Made by a program: the position numbers and the translations under genes. The notes below the pieces were generated by a model. The model was given only the letters and a program-made list of their open reading frames with translations. It ran no database searches and was not told the DNA's origin. This document shows, piece by piece, positions 1 to 6,120 of a DNA stretch of 6,120 bases; positions within the stretch are counted from its first letter, which is position 1, and every line of letters starts with the position of its first letter. This DNA comes from an uncultured Bacteroidales bacterium (GTDB lineage Bacteria; Bacteroidota; Bacteroidia; Bacteroidales; UBA932), in contig ONFK01000106.1 in assembly GCA_900317065.1 (NCBI GenBank), positions 1 through 6,120 of the forward strand. Reading direction: 5' to 3'.

Positions 1-1335
<1,335 letters not shown>

Positions 1336-1356
1336 ATAATCAATAAACAATAAGAT

Positions 1357-1770
1357 ATGACAATCAACAACAAACCGGCCACTCCGGTGGTCGATGCAAA
1401 CAACGTCAGCCACATTTCATCGGGGACGGTCATCAAGGGAGAGATTTCCTCCCTGGCCGACATCCGCGTAGACGGAGCCGTGCAGGGCAAGGTCTACTCT
1501 CAGGGCCGGGTGGTCGTCGGAGAGGAGGCTGTCATCACCGGCACGCTCGCTTGCAACAACGTAGATTTCTGGGGCAAGATTGAAGGCGATATCTATGTAA
1601 AGGATACCTTCTCTCTCAAAGGCACCGCCGCCGTCAACGGAAACATCCATGTACGCCGCCTCCAGGTGGAGATGGGTGCGCAGATCAACGGCACCTGCAG
1701 CATGATTTCCGAAGAAGATTACGATGCTTTCGTAAAGGATGTCATAACCACGGATGTGCCCGCTGTCTGA
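1357..1770 (+). CDS. Bactofilin (polymer-forming cytoskeletal protein)
   Basis: This 137-residue protein matches the bactofilin family (DUF583), small proteins that form nucleotide-independent filaments through a right-handed beta-helix and help set cell shape or position envelope enzymes. The beta-helix spans about residues 18-118 and shows the repeating glycine and alternating hydrophobic pattern, including VIKGEI, IRVDGAVQGKV, GKIEGDIYV, LKGTAAVNGNI and the typical final turn with GAQINGTCSM. Short flexible tails flank it (a Pro/Asn-rich N-terminus and an acidic C-terminus), as is usual. No signal peptide or membrane segment is visible, so it should be cytoplasmic. The ATG at 1357 sits 21 bases after the secA stop, behind an A-rich leader, and no terminator or promoter is evident between them, so co-transcription with secA is likely. 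A terminator follows at 1796. Its cellular role here cannot be told from sequence. Confidence 0.93.
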   Translation: MTINNKPATPVVDANNVSHISSGTVIKGEISSLADIRVDGAVQGKVYSQGRVVVGEEAVITGTLACNNVDFWGKIEGDIYVKDTFSLKGTAAVNGNIHVRRLQVEMGAQINGTCSMISEEDYDAFVKDVITTDVPAV

Positions 1771-1786
1771 CGTCAGTCGGTCAGAC
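1765..1786. repeat. 7-bp inverted repeat across the two convergent stop codons
   Basis: GTCTGAC at 1765-1771 is a perfect inverted match to GTCAGAC at 1780-1786, with an 8-base loop. It spans the bactofilin stop (1768-1770) and the stop of the minus-strand gene (1781-1783). Neither side is followed by a T-run, so it is not a classical terminator by itself. It could stabilise 3' ends or be chance. Confidence 0.5.
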
Positions 1787-2146
1787 CGGTTCCGGAGCCC
1801 GCCTTATATTGTAAAGGCGGGCTTCTGTTTTATTGTAGGTGATGTCGAAGCAGCGGTATTCGTCCCGCCCCCTCAGATGCCGGAATCCGGTAATGTATTC
1901 CGGGCGGAATCCGGCGTTTTCCAGCGAGGATATCACCGGATTGTGCTCTTCCAGCTCAATCATCATCTCCAGCACCCTGTAGTTCTTGCACAGAATGCTG
2001 AAAACGCGCTCGCGGCGGCGTTTTTCTTCGCCGCTTATCCGGTTGTGCCATTCGTTCTTGCACCGTGTCGAGCAGAACAGTTTGTCCGGGCGGCCGCTCA
2101 GCGTCCTGCCGCAGTTCATGCATAATCTTTCTTCGTTCTTCTCCAT
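1781..2146 (-). CDS. Small zinc-ribbon protein, DUF2116-like, function unknown
   Basis: This encodes a 121-residue protein from the ATG at 2146-2144. Near the N-terminus is a treble-cleft or zinc-ribbon signature: C9-X2-C12 (LCMNCGRTL) and C25-X3-C29 (FCSTRCKNEWHN), followed by a basic stretch (EKRRRERVF). From memory this resembles small Bacteroidota proteins annotated as DUF2116-type Zn-ribbon proteins, which share the FCS-x-x-C-x-N pattern and a C-terminal half with a KNxRxLE helix, a predicted strand-rich end and aromatic residues. The frame stays open up to an upstream ATG at 2233, but that would place the N-terminus across the predicted promoter, and the zinc motif follows the 2146 ATG directly, so I prefer the short form. 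It converges on the bactofilin gene with a 10-base gap. It could bind nucleic acid through the basic, zinc-bound part, but no function can be assigned. Confidence 0.75.
   Translation of the reverse strand: MEKNEERLCMNCGRTLSGRPDKLFCSTRCKNEWHNRISGEEKRRRERVFSILCKNYRVLEMMIELEEHNPVISSLENAGFRPEYITGFRHLRGRDEYRCFDITYNKTEARLYNIRRAPEPV
1796..1834 (+). terminator. Rho-independent terminator of the secA-bactofilin transcript
   Basis: AGCCCGCCTT (1796-1805) pairs perfectly with AAGGCGGGCT (1814-1823), giving a 10-bp GC-rich stem with an 8-base loop, followed by a T-rich tail (TCTGTTTTATT, 1824-1834). It stands 25 bases after the bactofilin stop. On the opposite strand the same bases code for residues near the C-terminus (YNIRRA) of the convergent gene, so terminator and coding sequence are superimposed. 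In the leftward direction no T-run follows the stem, so it should work mainly rightward. Confidence 0.85.
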
Positions 2147-2204
2147 AGCTGCATTTTTTCCGGCTAAGGTGAGCGGCTTTTTCCGAACTTCCAAATTATA
2201 TCGG

Positions 2205-2234
2205 CAAACATATAAAAATTTAAGTTTAGGCAAA
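2205..2234 (-). promoter_or_regulatory. Bacteroidota-type promoter for the zinc-ribbon gene
   Basis: Read on the minus strand, TTTG (2234-2231) is followed after 18 bases by TATGTTTG (2212-2205), an exact match to the Bacteroidota -33/-7 consensus TTTG...TAnnTTTG. Transcription would begin near 2198, leaving a leader of roughly 50 bases before the ATG at 2146. The position supports choosing that start over the upstream ATG at 2233. Confidence 0.65.
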
Positions 2235-2255
2235 CCATAAGATTTTTTTTATGGT
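2234..2255. repeat. AT-rich inverted repeat beside the minus-strand promoter
   Basis: ACCATAA (2234-2240) is a perfect inverted match to TTATGGT (2249-2255), with the loop made mostly of T residues. It abuts the -33 element of the leftward promoter at 2231-2234 and lies about 120 bases upstream of ssb. A site of this shape could be an operator shared by the divergent genes. It lacks the tail of a terminator in either direction. Chance is possible in such AT-rich sequence. Confidence 0.4.
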
Positions 2256-2317
2256 CTTGTAAAAATACACAATCGTCAAAAGAAAAATGGCCTGCCGCGG
2301 AATGTTTCCGAAGAATC

Positions 2318-2349
2318 CTTGGTGCAGCCCGTGCAATGATATTCCTTTG
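2318..2349 (+). promoter_or_regulatory. Weak candidate promoter for the ssb-pilus operon
   Basis: CTTG (2318-2321) is followed after 20 bases by TTCCTTTG (2342-2349). Each element departs from the Bacteroidota consensus TTTG...TAnnTTTG by one base. A start near 2355 would leave a leader of only about 18 bases before the ssb ATG at 2373. This is the best rightward match I found in the 2147-2372 gap, but it is not strong and an upstream start is possible. Confidence 0.3.
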
Positions 2350-2372
2350 CATCGGACAAAAAACCAAAGATT

Positions 2373-2720
2373 ATGGAACAGATCAACAAAATCGAATTGC
2401 GCGGCCTCGTAGGCTCTGTAAAACTCCAGGAGGTCGCAGGAAAGAAGGTGGCGCGCATCACGGTGGCCACCAGCGCGGCTTACACCGACCGCAACGGTGC
2501 AGCCGTGATCGACACGCAGTGGCACAATGTGAACGCGTGGGAAGGGAAACGGGTTACAGGCCTGGAAAAGTTGCAGAAAGGAGACCGTGTGTGGGTGACC
2601 GGACGCGTGCGTTACAACAAGTTCACGGGAACGGACGGCCTGGAACACAATTCCACGGACATCCTTGCAAACAGACTGACCATTCTGGACGACGAAGATG
2701 ATTTCCCTTGCCAAATGTAA
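2373..2720 (+). CDS. ssb: Single-stranded DNA-binding protein, short Bacteroidales paralogue
   Basis: This 115-residue protein is almost entirely one OB fold of the Ssb family, which coats single-stranded DNA during replication, repair and recombination. Recognisable segments are the N-terminal strand MEQINKIELRGLVGSV, the core WHNVNAWEGK (50-59), KGDRVWVTGRVRYNKFTGTDG (about 69-89) and TDILANRLTIL (95-105). Aromatic residues W50, W56, W74, Y81 and F84 are candidates for base stacking. It lacks the long Gly/Gln/Pro-rich linker of standard Ssb. The acidic tail DDEDDFPCQM does not end in the usual D-D-(D)-I/L-P-F partner-binding tip; a related short Ssb group in Bacteroides, recalled from memory, also ends in Met. 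The start at 2373 follows an A-rich leader and gives the family's normal N-terminus. Its last codons overlap the next gene by 23 bases, which implies co-transcription. It is probably an accessory copy beside a longer housekeeping Ssb elsewhere, but that cannot be checked here. Confidence 0.93.
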   Translation: MEQINKIELRGLVGSVKLQEVAGKKVARITVATSAAYTDRNGAAVIDTQWHNVNAWEGKRVTGLEKLQKGDRVWVTGRVRYNKFTGTDGLEHNSTDILANRLTILDDEDDFPCQM

Positions 2721-4608
2721 TCTGCCCATCCTTGTTTGCGCCTGCCTGTGTGCCTGTGCACCGATGCGCAAGATGGAGTCGGTCAGGTCCGGGGCATATG
2801 TCCCGGGTCTGGCCCTGGCAGATGAAGTGCATACTCCCGATGTGCCTGTGGAGCGTCTGGTGAGCGATACCATGATGATAAAGGATGCGGAGGGGAGAGA
2901 CCTTATAATAATGAAGGCGGTGCGTGACGAGAACGGAGACATGGTCGCGAGCGACGTGATAGTCCCTTCGGTGGTGGTGGCGTCGTTCAGGAATGTCGCG
3001 GAAAGGTTGGGAAAGGTCGACCTGAGGTTCGATATAAACATCCCCGCGGACCTGACCGACAGCCGCTGGCAGCTGAGGCTTTCGCCGCTCATGCATATAA
3101 TGGGCGAGACTGTCCAGCTGGATCCTGTATTCATAACCGGAAGCCGCTACAGGGCGGCGCAGCTGAAGGGCTACGAGAGATATGCACGTTTCATCGAAGG
3201 CATAGTCACGGATTCCACCCTTTTCATACGCAAGCACGAGCTGGAGCTCTTCCTGCGAAGAAATCTCCCGGACCTGTACGCCTTCCGCACCGACAGTTCA
3301 AGGGTCAGCGACGAGCAGTGGAGCTCAGCTTTCGGCGTGACCGGCGAAGAAGCGGTCGAGCACTATACCGACCACTTCCGCAAGCGCATGAACGCAAGGC
3401 GGGCCGGCCGGAAGGACAAGATGTTCCGGCGCTATGTCAAGGCTCCCATACGTACGGAGGCTCTCCGTCTGGACACCGTCGTGGTGGCCGAAAGCGGCGA
3501 CATCACCTACGCCTATGTGCAGACGATCGATACCAGGCCGGGCCTGAGGAAGGTGGAGATAGAACTGGAAGGCGGAGTTTTCGAGGAAGACCGGCAGATG
3601 TGCGCGCTTCCCAGTCCGGGAATGCTCACTTTCTACATCAGTTCCCTGTCTTCCTTTGCCGAAGACCGCGAACGCTTCCTGACCAAGGTGATTTCGCGGC
3701 GGGTGGAGGCTAACACGTCCTGCTACATAGAGTTCGATGCCGGAAAGACGGACATACGCGAGAACCTGGGCGACAACGCCCTGGAGATGGGACGCATCAA
3801 ACGCAATATCCTGGATATCCTGGAAGACGACAAATTCGACCTTGATTCAGTGGTGATCACCGCCTTCGCCTCCCCGGAGGGCACTGCGGCCGCCAACCGC
3901 GAGCTGGCCTTGCGCCGGGCCGGGGCCGCTTCGGCCTTCTTCTCAGGCTACACCTCCTTCCTGATCGACAGCCTCTGCATAGCGGGCGACATCCCCAGTG
4001 TCGACTTCGTCTCGCACGGGGGCGGCGAGAACTGGCGCCTGTTCGGAACCCTGGTGGAGTCCGATACCCTGATTCCGCCGGCAGAGCTCGAAACTATCCG
4101 GAAGAAAATGGAGATATCCGACTTCGACCTGAGAGAGGCGTCCCTGCGGCAGCTGGACAGCTACGCCCACCTCCGAAACAACATCTATCCGCGCCTGCGC
4201 ATGGTGCGTTTCGACTTCCACCTGCACCGCAAGGGGATGGTGAAGGACACGGTCCATACTACCATTCCGGACACGGTGTACCGGGCGGGAGTGCAGGCTC
4301 TCAAGGACAGGGATTACGAGCGCGCACTGGAGTTGCTCCTTCCGTACCGCGACTACAATACGGCCATCGCCTTCGTGTCGCTCGGCAGGAATCACAATGC
4401 CATGGATATTCTGCTCAAACTGGACAGGACGCCGCAGGTGGAGTATATGATGGCCTTGCTGTACTCCCGTTTCGGGGACGACAGAAATGCCGTCCGGCAT
4501 TTCCTGAACGCCTGCAACGCAGACCGAAATTATGTATTCCGGGGGAGTTTGGACCCGGAGATAGCCATACTCATAAACAATTACAACTTAAATCTTTACG
4601 ATCAATGA
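2698..4608 (+). CDS. Lipoprotein with OmpA-like domain and TPR-like C-terminus, probable pilus-associated envelope protein
   Basis: This 636-residue protein begins with a short lipoprotein signal (hydrophobic NLPILVCACLCAC, probable lipid-bearing C20 in LCAC), so it should be anchored in the envelope by lipid. Residues about 30-170 look beta-rich and match nothing I recognise. Residues about 176-245 form a charged, probably helical section. Residues about 341-510 are an OmpA-like domain: CYIEFDAGKTDI, EMGRIKRNILDIL, DSVVITAFASPEG, NRELALRRAGA and the closing strand RLRMVRFDFHL, with an insertion of about 80 residues before that last strand. The Asp usual in the peptidoglycan-binding motif is replaced (AS at 391-392) while Arg407 is kept. 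The tail (about 525-612) resembles two or three TPR helices (for example ALKDRDYERALELL). The ATG at 2698 is the only start that keeps the signal peptide, and it overlaps ssb by 23 bases. The stop overlaps the pilin start (ATGA, 4605-4608). In Bacteroides, OmpA-type proteins (DUF3868 class) often precede pilin genes, so a role in pilus attachment is a reasonable inference, not shown. Confidence 0.82.
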   Translation: MISLAKCNLPILVCACLCACAPMRKMESVRSGAYVPGLALADEVHTPDVPVERLVSDTMMIKDAEGRDLIIMKAVRDENGDMVASDVIVPSVVVASFRNVAERLGKVDLRFDINIPADLTDSRWQLRLSPLMHIMGETVQLDPVFITGSRYRAAQLKGYERYARFIEGIVTDSTLFIRKHELELFLRRNLPDLYAFRTDSSRVSDEQWSSAFGVTGEEAVEHYTDHFRKRMNARRAGRKDKMFRRYVKAPIRTEALRLDTVVVAESGDITYAYVQTIDTRPGLRKVEIELEGGVFEEDRQMCALPSPGMLTFYISSLSSFAEDRERFLTKVISRRVEANTSCYIEFDAGKTDIRENLGDNALEMGRIKRNILDILEDDKFDLDSVVITAFASPEGTAAANRELALRRAGAASAFFSGYTSFLIDSLCIAGDIPSVDFVSHGGGENWRLFGTLVESDTLIPPAELETIRKKMEISDFDLREASLRQLDSYAHLRNNIYPRLRMVRFDFHLHRKGMVKDTVHTTIPDTVYRAGVQALKDRDYERALELLLPYRDYNTAIAFVSLGRNHNAMDILLKLDRTPQVEYMMALLYSRFGDDRNAVRHFLNACNADRNYVFRGSLDPEIAILINNYNLNLYDQ

Positions 4609-5681
4609 AAAAGTATCTGGAAATGGCGGCCTGCATGGCTGCCGCAGCGGCTCTCGCAGCCTGCAACAAAAATGTCGAAACCCAAGTGCCGGAAGCCGTG
4701 CCGTCCGCACCGGCGGAAATCAGACTTGCGCTGGCGGGAAACACTGCCACCAAGGCGACCGTGGACGGAACCGGAGTGGAGAATGCGATCCGGACTGTCG
4801 ATATCTTCGTGTTCTTCAAGGGAGGGGAGTACGACGGCCAGCTGGACGCATATGCCCACTTCGACTCTGCTCCATACACCCTGACTGCGACGACGGGCGA
4901 CCGCACCGTCTATGCCGTGGTCAACAGCGCACAGCCTGTCTCCGAGCTGGAAGGAATATCCACCCGGACTGGCCTGCTGACAAAAGTGACCGAAATCACT
5001 TCGCAGAAAACCGCATCCTCCGCACCCGGAGACTTCACCATGATTGGAAGCGTGAACCGCAGCGCGGCGACGGCGAATGCCCTTGTCCCCGGACTGAATG
5101 CCATCACTGTAAAAGTGGACCGTATCGTGTCGAGGGTGCGTCTGCTCAAGATTACCCGCGATTTCGAATCATCCGCTCTGGGGGCCCAGGACTTCAGAAT
5201 CGAAGAGATTTATCTTTCCAATGCGGTCGGCAGGGAAAACTACAGTATGGACCGCACTCCCTCTGCAGACGACTTCTTCAACATACTCGGCGTGCCCGAT
5301 GCGGCATACGACCTCTGGATGCGCCGAACGGTAGGGACGGATCTTTCGGACGGCGCCTCCAAAGACATGGGCGATGCAGCCTACAGCATGTATGCAATGC
5401 CGAATCCCGTGGACACCGACAGCGACGAAAAACCCTTCACTGTCCGCAATACCAAGCTGGTCGTCAAGGCCCTGCTGAACGCCAAGCCTGTCTATTATGT
5501 GATTCCACTCGGTGCGCTCGACAGCAATACGACCTACGATATCGGAGAACTGGTGATCACTCGTCCCGGCTCGTCGGATCCCGAGAAGAAGACCGAAACA
5601 GCTTCCTGCACGTTTACTGTGGAGGCCAATCCCTGGACAGTGGTTCCTCTTGAGACGGAAACGGGAAAATATGTGATATGA
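4605..5681 (+). CDS. FimA/Mfa1-type pilin lipoprotein (type V pilus subunit)
   Basis: The 358-residue product has a lipoprotein signal with lipobox LAAC (probable lipidated C20). It then follows the P. gingivalis FimA layout: CNKNVETQ, a strand (AEIRLALAG), a polar loop with TKAT (Lys50), the strand IRTVDIFVFF, a TVYAVVNSA strand, the interdomain segment ITVKVDRIVSRVRLLKI (about 167-183), and the ending ITRPGSSDPEKK...SCTFTVEANPWTVV (about 318-347), which parallels FimA's ITGPGTNNPENP...VAEW. In type V pili the lipoprotein is exported, trimmed by a protease after the first strand, and polymerised by insertion of a neighbour's strand into the exposed groove. Here the candidate trimming site is Lys50, against Arg46 in P. 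gingivalis FimA. Length is normal for the family. Start and stop overlap both neighbours by four bases (ATGA), indicating coupled translation. Whether it is a stalk or tip subunit cannot be decided without the downstream genes. Confidence 0.87.
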   Translation: MKKYLEMAACMAAAAALAACNKNVETQVPEAVPSAPAEIRLALAGNTATKATVDGTGVENAIRTVDIFVFFKGGEYDGQLDAYAHFDSAPYTLTATTGDRTVYAVVNSAQPVSELEGISTRTGLLTKVTEITSQKTASSAPGDFTMIGSVNRSAATANALVPGLNAITVKVDRIVSRVRLLKITRDFESSALGAQDFRIEEIYLSNAVGRENYSMDRTPSADDFFNILGVPDAAYDLWMRRTVGTDLSDGASKDMGDAAYSMYAMPNPVDTDSDEKPFTVRNTKLVVKALLNAKPVYYVIPLGALDSNTTYDIGELVITRPGSSDPEKKTETASCTFTVEANPWTVVPLETETGKYVI

Positions 5682-6120
5682 GAAGCTGGGAATTGCTCGC
5701 TGCGATGATTCTTGCCGCCGCATGTTCGGTCAAGGAAGACAGGGCGTTCTGTCCGGCATGGTGCGTGGTGTATTCCGACGGCTATGTGGCCGACGGATGC
5801 CGGGGAGAACTCACCTGCAATGTAGCCACGGATGCAAAGAGCAGTTTTGAGTACGGAAAACAGGACTTCATGCGCTTCGCAAGGAGGGGAGACCTGGTGC
5901 TGGAGGTCCCGAGGGGAGAGCAGGTTTATGTGGATGTGTTCTGCGGAGTGAAAGGGATGGAAAGGAACGGATCCGTACTGACTATCCCCATGGGTTTCTG
6001 CTGCGACAGCATCTATGCCGGCCACGGGAGCGTGTTCATTTCCGGAGAGGAGGGAGAGACCGGCCTGCCCCTGAACAAGGATTTTGCAGTGATATCGATG
6101 AAAGTGAAAGGGGATATCCC
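5678..6120 (+). CDS. FimB/Mfa2-type fimbrial lipoprotein, N-terminal part (3' end outside window)
   Basis: The first 147 codons of a gene still open at the right edge. The product starts with a lipoprotein signal ending in ILAAAC (probable lipidated C16) followed directly by SVKEDRAFCPAWCVV, the hallmark of FimB/Mfa2 proteins, where the lipid Cys is soon followed by a C-P-x-x-C-like pair (here C25 and C29). Later LEVPRGEQVYVDVFCG and LNKDFAVISMKVKGD match the family's beta-strands. In P. gingivalis, Mfa2 and FimB hold the pilus base in the outer membrane and limit fibre length; that role is inferred here from family and position. The ATG at 5678 overlaps the pilin stop (ATGA) and yields the signal peptide immediately. 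It has eight cysteines in 147 residues (16, 25, 29, 41, 47, 89, 108, 109), which appears rich for a pilus protein and may mean disulfides. Family lengths are around 300 residues, so about half is missing. Confidence 0.85.
   Translation, partial: MRSWELLAAMILAAACSVKEDRAFCPAWCVVYSDGYVADGCRGELTCNVATDAKSSFEYGKQDFMRFARRGDLVLEVPRGEQVYVDVFCGVKGMERNGSVLTIPMGFCCDSIYAGHGSVFISGEEGETGLPLNKDFAVISMKVKGDI

Noticed and set aside
2015..2034. GCGGCG/CGCCGC hairpin with a T-rich loop
   Set aside because: It lies inside the zinc-ribbon coding region where Lys, Arg and Glu codons create it; there is no T-run after the stem, so a terminator call is not supported.
2147..2233. Extended N-terminus of the zinc-ribbon protein starting at 2233
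   Set aside because: The extra 29 residues would be encoded across a near-consensus promoter, and the zinc motif begins right after the 2146 start.
1754..2240. Plus-strand frames through the zinc-ribbon gene
   Set aside because: They run antisense to the CX2C/CX3C protein and cross the terminator at 1796-1834, and no promoter or family match supports them.
2298..2310. CGGAA/TTCCG short inverted repeat upstream of ssb
   Set aside because: A 5-bp stem with a 3-base loop is too short to distinguish from chance.
2226..3237. Two long minus-strand frames under ssb and the OmpA/TPR lipoprotein gene
   Set aside because: They lie antisense to recognised proteins and show no recognisable domain or plausible start region.
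3943..4500. A 185-codon minus-strand frame under the lipoprotein gene
   Set aside because: It is the complement of the OmpA/TPR coding region with no motif of its own.
5169..6025. Minus-strand frames under the pilin and FimB-like genes
   Set aside because: Both overlap clear type V pilus sequence on the plus strand and would need to cross the ATGA junction of those genes.

Overview
The window looks like a chromosomal piece of a GC-rich member of the Bacteroidales (gut or oral Bacteroidota). Three things point there: a FimA/Mfa1-type pilin followed by a FimB/Mfa2-type lipoprotein, which are type V pilus genes largely confined to this group; a short Ssb of the Bacteroidales MEQINKIELRG type; and a promoter of the Bacteroidota form (TTTG, spacer, TAnnTTTG). 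Start codons are preceded by A/T-rich sequence rather than clear Shine-Dalgarno motifs, also usual for the phylum. The genus cannot be fixed from the sequence.

Layout. Positions 1-1335 hold the last 444 codons of secA, the preprotein translocase ATPase. A bactofilin gene follows 21 bases later (1357-1770), with no terminator between, so the two probably share a transcript. A strong hairpin with a T-rich tail (1796-1834) ends that transcript. It lies inside the 3' end of a convergent minus-strand gene (1781-2146) for a small CX2C/CX3C zinc-ribbon protein. An AT-rich 226-base gap (2147-2372) carries that gene's Bacteroidota promoter, a 7-bp inverted repeat beside it, and a weaker promoter candidate for the rightward genes.

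From 2373 to the right edge four genes run rightward with overlapping ends: ssb paralogue (2373-2720), a 636-residue lipoprotein with an OmpA-like domain and TPR-like tail (2698-4608), a FimA/Mfa1-type pilin lipoprotein (4605-5681), and a FimB/Mfa2-type anchor or assembly lipoprotein (5678 to beyond 6120). The overlaps are 23, 4 and 4 bases, which strongly suggests one translationally coupled operon.

How they fit together (inference): the last three genes look like a surface-pilus module. The pilin would be exported as a lipoprotein, trimmed near a Lys at residue 50 and polymerised by donor-strand exchange. The FimB/Mfa2-like protein would anchor or terminate the fibre, and the OmpA/TPR lipoprotein would tie the assembly to the cell envelope. 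The most unusual point is that a DNA-binding Ssb with a non-standard C-terminus is the first gene of this operon and overlaps its second gene by 23 bases. No RNA genes, insertion sequences or CRISPR arrays were seen.
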